Origin: Phytophthora quininea | Taxonomy: Eukaryota; Oomycota; Peronosporomycetes; Peronosporales; Peronosporaceae | Length of the DNA: 64,000 nucleotides | Assembly (NCBI GenBank): GCA_011947345.1 | Contig: JAAVTG010000586.1 | Span: 868,001 to 932,000, forward strand | Direction: 5' to 3' | Shown here: positions 41,431 to 51,724 of the stretch, in pieces | Layout: every line of letters starts with the position of its first letter | How positions within the stretch are numbered: position 1 is the first letter of the stretch | Translations under genes and position numbers: made by a program | The notes under the pieces: model-generated | What the model was told of the DNA's origin: nothing | Seen by the model: the letters and a program-made list of their open reading frames with translations, nothing else | Databases searched by the model: none

Positions 41431-42437
41431 ATGGCGCCTAAGTCTCGCCGCAAAGGCCGCATCTCCCTCAAAGGGGTGAGCAAGAAGAGCCTGCGCCGAT
41501 AGCTGGAAGAAGCGCTTCCTCGTGAAGTATCGTATGTCACTGCGACGTAAACAACGTATTGGTCAGATTACTCCTGCAGATTCTGCTGAAATTGCCTCCA
41601 AATTTCGGCTATCTGTGCTCAAACTATTGAAGAAGAAGGTACTGTTGAAATTTACAATGCCGATGAGACGGCCATGAACTACGAGTACCTGCCTACGCGT
41701 ACTTACGATGCTAAAGGTACACGCATGGTATGGATTCGCAATGCTGGTGCCGAGAAATAGCGTCTGACAGTGATGTTGCTTGGTGATATGCATGGAAATC
41801 GTCGAGCCCCCTTTGCCGTATTCAAACAGCCGCCTTCAAGGCAGCTGGAGATCGAAATTTACAACCGAATCAATCGAAATGGCTTTGAGCGGGGAGTGTG
41901 GAGCGAAGTCGCTCCTCTGATGGACAAACACGACGTCCAAATCTATTGCAACAACAAGGGCTGGTGGAATGCAAATTTATCGATAAAATTCTTGCGATTT
42001 CACTTCGGCTCGCGGGCCTCTCCCGGTGAAAAATATTACTCCTGTAGGACGATCTTAGTGGGCATTGGACGCAGCCTGTGAGGGACTACGCGGCGAGCAT
42101 CAATGCAGTGCTGATGAAAATTCCTCCGGGCTACACATCTTCGTGTCAGCCGGTGGATATTGCATGGATGAAGCCATTTAAGCTCGAACTGCGGTCTCTT
42201 TGGGTGGAGCACCTCCATCTTCATCTCCGAGCTCATCAACAGAGCGGTATGCAGTCCAAATTCAAACTCCAGGCCTCTTCTCGCGGTAAATTGATGTTGT
42301 GGCTGTCGAATGCGTGGGATAATGTTCCTACTGCTACACTGGAGAGCGGATTCCGAAAGCTAGCTATTCCTACTGACAAGAGTGAAACTCGTGTTATGAG
42401 TGAAAAGATCAAGAAGCAGAGATTGCGGGACTGGTAG
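41431..42437 (+). mobile_element. Second DDE_1 (pogo-like) transposase relic
   Basis: Begins MAPKSRRKGRISLKGVSKK, a basic HTH-like start, with an early stop. It continues IEEEGTVEIYNADETAMNYEYLPTRTYDAKG (first catalytic Asp region), RLTVMLLGDMHGNRRAPFAVFK, LSGHWTQPVRDYAASINAVL, PPGYTSSCQPVDIAWMKPFKLELRSLW and WLSNAWDNVPTATLESGFRKL, ending at TAG 42437. Order and motifs match the DDE_1 family. At least three stops or frame changes are present. It belongs to a different subgroup from the relic at 37600, since the motif wording differs. Confidence 0.7.
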
Positions 42438-44401
42438 GTAAGGTAGAGGGTCTTCAAGTAGCTGCTGAAGTGTAATAAATGTGACTCTGATCTCGGCGGC
42501 GTATTTGCTACTCGTGGTGTGCAAATCTGTGTTTCGTTTTTGTATTCGTTGTAACGGGGAAGGGCTAAGACGAAGGAAATTCGGTAGGATATTTTCCCGG
42601 TAGTGCAACGGTTACGTTGTACGGCAGCCACACAGGGATTAATTCAGCCGTGTGTGGCGCACACCAAAAGTAGGTACCGAGCCAATACAAATTTCAAGTG
42701 GTCAACGTTAATATATCCACTGCTTTGCATACTTTCTACAGGTTTATTGCTTATTCACAGGTCATTCAAAATATAAGGCGCTAAAAGCTGAATTTATTTA
42801 CATTTGAGATTTGTATCGACTAAAAGGTTTTTTCGCCTGAGCAGATGGATGTTGACTTCGAGGAAATGGCAGACCAACACAACGAAGTATCCAAGACCAA
42901 CCACAGTTAGATACACTGCAAGCTGGCAACGTTTATTTCCAGAGCTGGCAAATAGACGACAGCAGTGTACGGACCGCTGGGCATGGTCGATAATCCGCGA
43001 AGATTGGCTGTTGATGCTGGAGCTGTTGCAGTGCGTGAATGCTGCACAACGAGCCGACAATTCACGCTTTGCAGGTACGAAATGCGTTTAGGCTGTTGGA
43101 TGCAGCAGTATGAAGAGACAAGGTAGACTGTCGCCTGAAGGCACGCCAAGTTGGGCAGATTCTGCGGCTGCGCAGCAGCCGCGTGAAATGCCAAGCAGAA
43201 AGAAATCCAAGTTGATTAACCAGTCGGATAAACCGTTTTGCTAGCTACAATCGTATACTTACTTGGTCGTTCTACTTAGTTTCGTGGAATCGAAACGTGA
43301 CTTGCTGGTGGCGTGTTTCGCGGCGCAGGTGGGTCAAAGCCTAACTTTTCCAGAACAGAGGTTACTATTTTGTCGTCAATCCCAAGCTCCGCTGAATGAC
43401 GATTGATGAACAGACAGTGTCGTCGAAAAGAGGACGTCACATTTTGGACGCTTGGTACTTCAGCTCTGGTTTCACGGAATAGTACTAGTACGTCGTTTCT
43501 CAACCTCCACGTAGTGCCCAGCAGTAGCGCTACCAGCCAATCCTCTAGTGCTACCGGTGATATTTTTCTTGCGGATCTAGCGCGCCTGCTTCGCAGCCGC
43601 GCCATTTGTCCTCGTGGATATGTGAGAATATTGACGGGTTGGCAGATACAAACAAATTAGGCTGAATGTATAGATGCACTATCGTACTGGTAATTATTAA
43701 TACCAGCGATGCCATTAATCCTTGTTGGGCTGGGCCATACGCTTCTCTCCTATCTCAGAATGGGACTCTCACGTACCTTTGGCACGGATTGCAGTGCAAG
43801 TGCATGCATTCGGTCCTCCAAAGACCGCAGATCAGGATGTTGCATATCCACCTCGCGCATGTGACGCGGCAGGATAACGGCTGGTCTGCGCACCTGTAGA
43901 CGGATCAGAGACCGGCTCCAATGGCAACGTACCCATGATAGCTTTTGGCGCCGATATCGCCCTGGCGTTAGGAAACGCAATGCCTCTGCTGCCTCTGACG
44001 ACGTTCTTCAAGCTGGATGATGACGATAGAGCCCCACAGACCGCGTGTGGACACAGCATGGATGGCTTGCAACAGGCTGCGCCCCACAGCACGGTCTCCG
44101 CGTTTCGCAGAGCCGAGATCCGGTGCATGACATCCGAAGCAATCCGCCACCGCGGTCCAGTCGTTGCCAAGCCATGCTCGCGGCTTTCGCCGTGTTTTGG
44201 CGTGCACCTCCGGAGTTGAGAAAGTTGCTTTCGCCAGCGGGAAGCGCCCCAGAGACGAAGCAGAGCGGTCCCTTGGTCTCCGCCTCTTGTCGGCTTTTTG
44301 CGGCCGTTTTCCGCCGCCATTAGTTTCGTTCGTGGCATTCAAGTCACAATCGCCGTCGGACAGTCACTCCAAGATTCGCTGCGGCGCAAGGAAGGAAACC
44401 C
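42438..44401. other. Gene-poor stretch with unassigned open frames
   Basis: Minus-strand frames at 43276-43605 (109 codons, with ALEDWLVALLLGTTWRLRNDVLVLF) and about 43830-44340, and plus-strand frames around 42800-43200, have no motif, neighbour or paralogue support. I see no certain gene. The last few hundred bases are the likely promoter of the first phosphatase gene. Confidence 0.35.
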
Positions 44402-45493
44402 ATGGGCGAGACGCAACTCGTTCGAGTCGTGCCGTCGACCGCGTGTCCAGAGGCCGCCAAGTGCTCCACCACCAGGTGCAAGCGCATACTCTGCAAGCGA
44501 GTGGTGGACAGTCGATGGCTGTTCAACAATATCCACGTCGGCGAGGTGTTCGTGGACTGTCGCTCCAAGCAGACCTTCGAGGCCAATTCGGTGGTCGGCG
44601 CGATCAACATCCCGCCGCCGGAGCACGGCGTGTCGGCAGCAGAGCAAGTCGAGAACCAGGGATTCGGCGTCCGCAAGCGATCGCTGCGGGACGTGCTGCT
44701 GTTTGCAGACACGGAGGATGTGGCCGACCCGGAGTCGTGGCTGTATCAGCTGGAACAGTTCCTGATCGAAGACGCGTTGGCTGTGTCCGTCAAGACACTC
44801 TGTGACGGCTTTTCGGCGTTCCGGAGGCGCTACCCGTTCTACACGACAGAGGGGATCGTGGGGGACGGCGTGCTGCAGTGCGGGCAGCACCACATCTCGT
44901 ACCCGAACGAGATCGTCGACAACTTTCTCTTTCTGGGCAACATGTGGCAGGCGCAATCGAGACAAGTGTTTGAGGATCTGGGCATCACCCACGTCGTGAA
45001 CGCCACGCTGGACGTGGGCAACGTCTTCGAAGCTGACGGGATCAAGTACTTTAACGTCAAACTGTCCGACAAGCCCGAGTCCAACATTGCGCAGTATTTC
45101 GACGCCGTCTTCGGCTTTATCAGGAAGGCGTCCAAGTCCACCACCGTGGGCGGAAAGCCGTGCCGCGTGTTCGTGCACTGCACGCAGGGCATCTCTCGCT
45201 CGGCGACGCTCGTGATCGTGTACGTGATGCGAGCCTACCAGTGGTCGCTGGCGCAGGCCTTCAACTTTGTGCGCTCTGGGCGCGGCGTGGTCGTCCCGAA
45301 CGAAGGGTTCCTGCACGCGCTGCTGCGAGAGGAGCGCAGACTGTTCGGGCTCAAGATCAGCGTGCACGCGGACGAGCTGGATCAGCTGGTGAGCGGCTGT
45401 GTGCCGAGTCGGCCAGCCCGACTGCCGCGGAGGGAGTCGGCGACAGTGGCAGAGCTCTCCGCGGCGAGAAACAGTCAGTGCTCGGTCATGTGA
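44402..45493 (+). CDS. Rhodanese-like plus dual-specificity phosphatase (tandem copy 1)
   Basis: Protein of 363 aa, single exon, no frame break. The N-terminal region (about 40-160) resembles a rhodanese/Cdc25-like domain (FVDCRSKQTFEANSVVGAINIPPP). The C-terminal dual-specificity phosphatase has YPNEIVDNFLFLGNMWQAQ, LGITHVVNATLDVGNVFEA and the catalytic P-loop VHCTQGISRSATLV at about 255-268 (HCx5R), then NFVRSGRGVVVPNEGF. It likely dephosphorylates Ser/Thr/Tyr residues of signalling proteins, as MAP-kinase phosphatases of similar layout do; the actual target is unknown. The rhodanese cysteine of Cdc25-type loops is not apparent. Tandem with 46197. Confidence 0.9.
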   Translation: MGETQLVRVVPSTACPEAAKCSTTRCKRILCKRVVDSRWLFNNIHVGEVFVDCRSKQTFEANSVVGAINIPPPEHGVSAAEQVENQGFGVRKRSLRDVLLFADTEDVADPESWLYQLEQFLIEDALAVSVKTLCDGFSAFRRRYPFYTTEGIVGDGVLQCGQHHISYPNEIVDNFLFLGNMWQAQSRQVFEDLGITHVVNATLDVGNVFEADGIKYFNVKLSDKPESNIAQYFDAVFGFIRKASKSTTVGGKPCRVFVHCTQGISRSATLVIVYVMRAYQWSLAQAFNFVRSGRGVVVPNEGFLHALLREERRLFGLKISVHADELDQLVSGCVPSRPARLPRRESATVAELSAARNSQCSVM

Positions 45494-46196
45494 CGGCCCG
45501 CCTCACGGAGCGACCAACAGTAACGAGAGAGCTGTGTACAAGTACAAGTAGAAGAGGAAGAACCTGATAATCAAGATGTGTGTCTATCCAACCAGAGAGA
45601 ATGCAACGTACGTGTGTGTGTTGCCAGCAGCAGCGAAAGGATGCACATCCATCTTTTCAGCTCTTTGCGGTTAATCCCGCCGGAAGGGTGACCAACGCCG
45701 CGCCCGTGCATTGTCAAGAAGGCAAGGAAGAAGGCTGCCAGGCTGGCAGCCTTCCTCGTCGGGGACGGCTGCAGCACCCTCGGCCCGAAGAATCCATCCA
45801 ATCCCCGTGATTGCGCTCCAACGCGGTCAATGCTCCGTGCTGGTGTGTCCTTGTCATTCATCCTTGCCGCAAGTATAATTTTCTACGAGAGCCGGAGAGA
45901 GCGAGAATTGGCGATTTCTAACAGCTGCGATCGCCACAACGTGCCTATAGGTTAACTCAATCCGACAAACTGTGCATGTCAACCTCACAGTGATGTGCAA
46001 TGGAAGTGGCTACACTCGCCAAAAGAAGCATATACTGAGCCTTAAAACGCCGCCCAGCAGGTATTATTGAGCCAGACGCCGCGCTGGTGCAAGGCCCGTG
46101 CGCCGTGATCCGGATCTCCGCGCGCTCTCCCCAGCGGGGGCAAAGCATTCGCCGCCAGCCTCCTTCAGCGCGTTGTCAGTGCCGGTATACTAGCGA
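45494..46196. other. Intergenic between the two phosphatase genes
   Basis: Contains the hairpin at 45730-45754 and otherwise no feature. Probably the 3' untranslated region of the first gene and the promoter of the second. Confidence 0.4.
45730..45754. other. Perfect inverted repeat (11-bp stem, 3-nt loop)
   Basis: GAAGGCTGCCA at 45730-45740 and TGGCAGCCTTC at 45744-45754 are exact reverse complements with GGC between. It lies about 240 bases after the stop codon of the first phosphatase gene and could be a 3' UTR stem-loop or be unrelated to transcription. Confidence 0.7.
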
Positions 46197-48415
46197 ATGC
46201 CCAGCAGCGCCGGCGACAGCCCATCCATCGCGACTACGACCGCAAGCAGCCCCGACATGTCGGTGGGCGACGACACCAAGAGCGACGAGAACGAGTGCCC
46301 CACGGCCGACGCAGAGCCCGTGTCGCCCGTGCGCAAGCGCCAGGTGCGCCGCGGAGAAGTCAACTGCCGCTGGCTCTACAACCAGGTGCAGGCGTCCCGC
46401 GGATGATCCTCATCGACACGCGCAGCGCGGAGGCCTACGAGGACGACTCGATCCCGTCCGCCATCTCCATCCCGCCCATGCTGAACTGCAGGGACCTGGA
46501 CGACGTCGAGGCCGGCATGCTGGAGGAGCAGCGTTACCTGTTTACAACCAAGAAGCGCAAACTCAGAGAAGTCGTGCTCTTCGGAGATACCGTCAAGAAG
46601 ACGTCTCCCAGAGACGGCAGTTGCAGCTGGCTGCGATGTCTGGAGAAGCTCATTGTGGAGGACGGACTGGTCACCAGCGTCAAGGTGCTGTGCGACGGGT
46701 TTCTCACCTTCAAGTACCGGTACCCGTTCTACACGACGTCGGCGCTGCTGGACGAGATCTCGGGACAGTTGACACGCACCAAGAGCGGCACGCACAACCT
46801 CAACTACCCGAACGAGGTTCTCGAGGGTTTCTTGTTCTTGGGCAATATGTGGCACGCGCAGTCCAAGCAGGTGGTGTCGCATCTGGGCATCACGCACATT
46901 GTCAACGCTAGTCTAGACGTCGGCAACACGTTTGAGAACGACGGGGTCAAGTATCTCAATGTGACCATCAAAGACCGACCCGAAGCAGACATTAGCTCGT
47001 ACTTTGACGCGGCCTACCGGTTCATAGAGTCCGCCAAGAGAACGCAGCACGGACGCGTGCTGGTGCACTGCACGCAGGGCATCTCGCGCTCGGCCACGCT
47101 CGTCATCATGTATTTAATGCGCGCGAACAACTGGTCGCTGGTCACTGCAGTCAACTTCGCCATGGCCAGTCGCGGGGTGGTGTACCCGAACCTAGGCTTC
47201 GTCAAGTCTCTCATGATCGAGGAGTTCCGGCTGTATAAGGGAAACAGCATCACTCCGGACGAGGTGGACACGATGCTGCAGAACTTGATTCCGGACCGAC
47301 CAGTGCCGCTGCAAGTGCACTCCAACAAGTCTGAAAACTGCTCACGCTGTCAAAAGCTCTTCTCGCTGTTGGAATGGAAGCACAAGTGCAGCTACTGCCG
47401 CAAAGCTTTCTGCAGCAAGTGCACCAACACGCGGCTGGCCAACCCAGAGCGTGAAAAGAGCGCTGCGAACGGCAACGGCGCTGTGGATGAGCAACGGCCT
47501 CGTCGCGTGTGCCAAGTGTGTGTCAGCAGACTGTGGCAGATTAACTTGCCGCGTTCACGCAAGGGCCTTCAGCCGCGCATGCAGCAACGGTGCAAGCACC
47601 TCAATGTCAACAGCTTGTCGACATTCGGACGTACCGTGTGCGTTTCGTATTTCGAAGGCACCGAGCCGCAAGTGATCATCGACGTCCTCAAGACGCGTTT
47701 CGGCGTCAAGGAAAACCAGATCATCGACATTTCTCGAGATAATGGCGAGCCTATTCGCGATATCGAGGAACTTGCGAGGCTTCCGGATGAGTCCGAAGTG
47801 TTCGTGTCCGTAGGCAAGGCAGGCAACATTCAGGAGTGCACACTCCGGACTGCCAAGCAACAACAACAGCTCAATGGATTGCCCTCAGCGCCGACGCGCA
47901 GCAACCATCGCCAGCCCTACACACAGCAAGCTCACGAGCGCACCCGGCAGCAGTTTCGGAAGGAGCTGCAGTCTCCGCGGGATCGATTCTTCCGTGAACG
48001 CAGTTCATCGACAGGTACGATGGATACGATCCAGCAGATCGAGACTCAAAGCCGCAACCTAGATGCACCTCGCACGCGGTCGTTCCAGATGGAGACTACG
48101 AGCACGGAGACGCCGACAGAAATATCAGCTCCGCCACCGGAAGACCCCGAGGTGGCAGAGCGCAAGTTTCGCGAGCTGTGGAAGTTGTCATTCCCGTCCA
48201 TGGGCCTTATCGAGCGCGGCGCGCTACTCAAAATCAAGCGGCCGGAGATTCTGATGGACGTGATGCTAGGTATGAGCAGCCTCTCGTGTGGCGCTTTAAC
48301 CCTGCAGGAGTTCAGCCAACGCCTTGTCGAGCTGGGCTATGCCGATTCCGATCGCCAAGCCGTGGTCTCTCTGCTGGACACAGCCCGCCGCGCAACAGGG
48401 CGCGTGGTCGGCTGA
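46197..48415 (+). CDS. Rhodanese-like / dual-specificity phosphatase / FYVE-like protein (tandem copy 2)
   Basis: About 739 aa. Start MPSSAGDSPSIATTT. The frame breaks at about 46404 (CCGCGGATGATCC), where one G is missing (expected SRGMILIDTRS). The rhodanese-like and phosphatase parts align with the gene at 44402: FLFLGNMWHAQ, LGITHIVNASLDVGNTFE, catalytic VHCTQGISRSATLV, FAMASRGVVYPNLGF. After residue 380 it adds a FYVE-type zinc finger (CSRCQKLFSLLEWKHKCSYCRKAF-type spacing, ending RRVCQVCVSRLW). Next is a doublecortin/ubiquitin-like fold candidate (GTEPQVIIDVLKTRFGVKEN), a Gln/Ser-rich linker, and a C-terminal helical region (LWKLSFPSMGLIERGALLK). FYVE suggests endosomal phosphoinositide binding. 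Target unknown. Confidence 0.88.
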
Positions 48416-48530
48416 TCGCTGGCAGAAGGGAGTGATAAACCTTGGTAGGATAAGTAATTTATTTTGACGTGAAGCTTCTTCTCATCGAAGCATGGCTTGT
48501 CGTTGTCTGCTACCTGGACACGAGCGCCGT

Positions 48531-49962
48531 CTACTTCTTCTCGGTGGGCTGCGGGTACATGTACTCTGTGCCTTCCATCTTTATTCGGCAGCGATGGATC
48601 GTGAGCGTGAACTGCAACTTGGGCAGCAGGTTGCTGGGGCTGGAATGACGTGGCGTTCGCACAGGTGTCGGCGCATTTTTCGTCGAGCCGTTCAAGATCG
48701 TGGAAATGGCAAGCGCAGCACCAACTGTGAGGCAGCACTTATGAGACCAATGGAAGCCGTCCACGCCGTAGAGGAGATGAACAAAGAGACACATGAGCAG
48801 GAAGCCGATGCTCGAGCTTTCGTCCACCCACTCCATCCACTTGGGTTGTCCTTCCGGCTGACTTTGTGGCTTTGGCGACTTGAGCTTGGTCTCCTGCGAT
48901 AGCACTTTGCAAGTCACGGAGACCTCGATCTCAGTCGGGGACTCTGCGTCTGCAATTTCGATCCACGTGCCTCGACCAGCGTCCCAAGTTCCCATCAGCG
49001 CTTGCGTACCGATACGTCCTAGACCTCCGTCTTGGAGAAGAATAACACACGCTCCTCCTTGGGAGATTACTCCTAGATCTAGCTCCTCCCCCACGCCGTT
49101 CGTCGCTTGATGACCTTCTCCACCGACTTGGAGTCTCGCTCACTGGCATGTACGACGGAGACCATGGCCACCCTCGGCGGTTGCGCTTCCTGCTCGGTTG
49201 CAAAGAGCACGCTTTGATAGTCTAGTGAAACAGCTCAAAGAGCAAAACAAAGCACGACACAGACGGCGCCGTAAGACGACCAGTACTTACGAAATGCGAG
49301 AAAAGCTCATGGTTGCGCGCCAGCAAGGTGGGGCTGGGCAGCGCTTCCGGAAAGGCGACGGAAGATGAGTTGCACTCACTTTTAGTTGTCGAGCCCGCGC
49401 GCAGCACTTTGCGCTGCTCTTCAATGGCAATGGACCAGCTCTCGCAAGTCGAGGCCTCACGAATCGGAGCGCGCATCAAGTACAATCTTGTGTCCTGAAG
49501 AAACGATAAGAAACATTAGTTTATATATTCTTCAAGAAGCAATAAAAACAACATTACCGTGCAGATTTCCAAGTAGTAATGCTCTACCCCCGGTTCCACT
49601 GACGCGTAGGGTGCTTCGTCCTCGGGCATGGCTTTCACCGAAATGATCGCCGACAACGGTATCTAGTGTATACAACATATCTTCAGTCTACAGGTTGTAT
49701 ACAGTTACGTGTTACTGTCTTGTTACATGGCCTCGCTCCTCTCCAAGCAGCTCGAACTCGGTCGCCTTGCGGTAGTAGTGCAGCGTCTCGGGGTCAGCAC
49801 GAACAGCCGCGAGGCCCAGCCGCCCCGCACGGCCCCGTCGCGCCGCTTCTCCAGCTGGCCGCAGAACAAGACGCGGCCGTAGACGCCGTACTCGAGCTCG
49901 CCCGAGCCGGTCATGATGTTACTGGAAGACGCAGAGGAAGGCAACAGCGGCGGCTTGGACAT
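48531..49962 (-). CDS. PH-domain protein with C-terminal membrane segments
   Basis: Likely peripheral or tail-anchored membrane protein that binds phosphoinositides. Start MSKPPLLPSSAS (49962; an upstream in-frame ATG at 50022 is possible). The PH domain spans several exons: VLFCGQLEKRRDG, WASRLFVLT, LHYYRKATEFELLGEERGH; then IPLSAIISVKAMPEDEAPYA, YLEICT; then LMRAPIREASTCESWSIAIEEQRKVL, ending with the typical Trp. Next are PPRVAMVSVVHASERDSKS and LGVISQGGACVILLQDGG, and hydrophobic segments IGFLLMCLFVHLLYG and CLTVGAALAISTIL near the end. One missing G in GCGTGGGGGAGGAG near 49092 and one missing base near 49795 break the frame. Divergent from ARPC2, 202 bases apart. Confidence 0.75.
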
Positions 49963-50164
49963 GCTGGCTGGGGAGACGAAGCAGCGATCCGATGACGCCG
50001 CGATACAAACGGTAGGTGACATCGTGTTTCAAAATGTAATGTACTATACATCGTGTTACAATAATATGCATCATACAAACACTAAGATGTATAATTTTAT
50101 TTTGTTGCTTTTCGAGGGAGCGATCATATCGCATTTTTTTCTTAAGAGAGCTTGCTGCGGAGAG

Positions 50165-51491
50165 ATGCTGTTCCTGGAGTCGGAGAACAAGATCATCAAG
50201 GAGGTGCTGGAGGGCCGGCTGGGGAGAAGTACGTAGGTGTCTGTAGCGGCAAAGCGGCGGCCGAGACGCCTCCCGTTTCCCCTATCGAGAAAGGTTTTAT
50301 CTAAACCATTCTCTTACCTGATTACAGAGCGCCGCGCCCCGTACAGCCGCTGGAGATTCGTCTGTGCGACTTTGACGGTAAAGTATTTATTATTTAAAGT
50401 GGAGCAGATGAGGGGTGGTTTTACTAAAATATTTCTTGTTGATCTACAGACGTGCAGTATGACATGTCCATCGTGGACAACCTGCTGACGATCTCCATGG
50501 CCTACCCGCCCTACAAGGCCCTGGAAGGGTAAATTATTATTATTTAACGTAAAGTAAACATGTTTAACAATTGTTTTTTTATATTTCATGCAGACTGGGA
50601 GCCAAGCAAATGTTCGCAGTGACGTACCCAGAGTTCCAGCTCGTGGCGGCAAAAGCGGGTTTCGACTTTTCGCTGCAAGTTAACGTGGACCAGATCACGC
50701 CGGCTAATGCAGGTCCGTGCTAAAAACTCTAATTGTTTGGTAAGGGAAATACTGATTGTTCTATTGATTGTACGCAGCTTCATTCATCCAGCGCATCTCG
50801 GTGCTGAAGCGCAACATTCTGGGCGCTCCGTTCGAGCAGTGCTTCGAAGCGTTGCAGAATGGAAACGCTGCATCCCTTGGCCCGGTGCAGATCCCGTACC
50901 GTCGTAACGAGACCATCTACGTGTTGCCTCAGGCAGACCGTATCGTGGTGGTGTACTCGGTCTGCTTCGACGACAAGACGGACCAGGCCATTGCCCGCGT
51001 CTTTCTCCAAGTATGTTCACTCTTAAATTCCTAGAATAAAAACATGGAACTAACTGGTGACTTTGTAGGAATTCGTGGACACTCGACGCACGGTAAACAA
51101 CGCGCCTCCTGTTGCGTTCGGCAAGGACCCGCCTCTTGAATTGCGCGGTGCCCCTGGCCTGCGTAACTCGGCCGACTTGGTGGGCTACCTGAGTCTCGCT
51201 ATTTTCCCAACGCACGTGGACACGACCGAGAAGCGCATCAAGGCGGCGACTCTCGTGCAGGGTCTGCGAAACTACTTGCACTACCACATCAAGGCCTCCA
51301 AGACGTACCTGCACATCCGCATGCGCAAGCGCGTGGACCTACTGCTGCAAGGTTCGTTGTTGTGAATGTATTATGGGGAAGTCTTTCCTAATGGTTTGAT
51401 GTATTCAGTGCTGAACCGTGCGCGTCCCGAGAAGGACCAGTCCAAGGCGCAAAAGAAAACCATCACGGGAAGAACGTTCGCTCGAGCTTAG
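50165..51491 (+). CDS. ARPC2: Arp2/3 complex subunit 2 (p34-Arc)
   Basis: Scaffold subunit of the Arp2/3 complex, which nucleates branched actin filaments. Seven exons: 50165-50228, 50328-50377, 50450-50528, 50594-50712, 50778-51010, 51069-51351 and 51409-51491, with introns of 57-99 bases. Signatures: N-terminal MLFLESENKIIKEVLEGRL; SFIQRISVLKRNILGAPFEQCF; ETIYVLPQADRIVVVYSVCFDD; FLQEFVDTRR; PPLELRGAPG; LRNYLHYHIKASKTYLHIRMRKRV; and the near-invariant end VLNRARPEKDQ...KTITGRTFARA. Exon 1 ends CTGGGGAGAA; phase to exon 2 works only if one G is missing (LGEKAPRPVQPLEIRLCDF). Very confident. Confidence 0.93.
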
Positions 51492-51724
51492 ATGCCAAAC
51501 GAAGACTGCGAAGACGTATCCGATAATTCGTTTTCTCGCGAGAAAAGTTAATGAGAACAATCATTTTGGGGTTGGATTGTTCGTCCGAGTTGCTGTATAT
51601 TATATTCGATTAATGCGGAATACTCCTCGTGCATCAATCAGAAGTAAAGGTAAAGCTAGAGCTCTCCATCGCATTAAAAGATCATAAAACAACAATACAC
51701 TGTATTTGTTTTCTTTCATTTGTC

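Noticed and set aside
43276..44340. Several 100-170 codon frames on both strands before the first phosphatase gene
   Set aside because: Overlapping frames on both strands in GC-rich DNA, no motif or conserved neighbour; kept as unassigned.
46197..46406. Separate 70-codon gene before the second phosphatase
   Set aside because: It is the N terminus of the phosphatase; one missing G near 46404 separates the frames.
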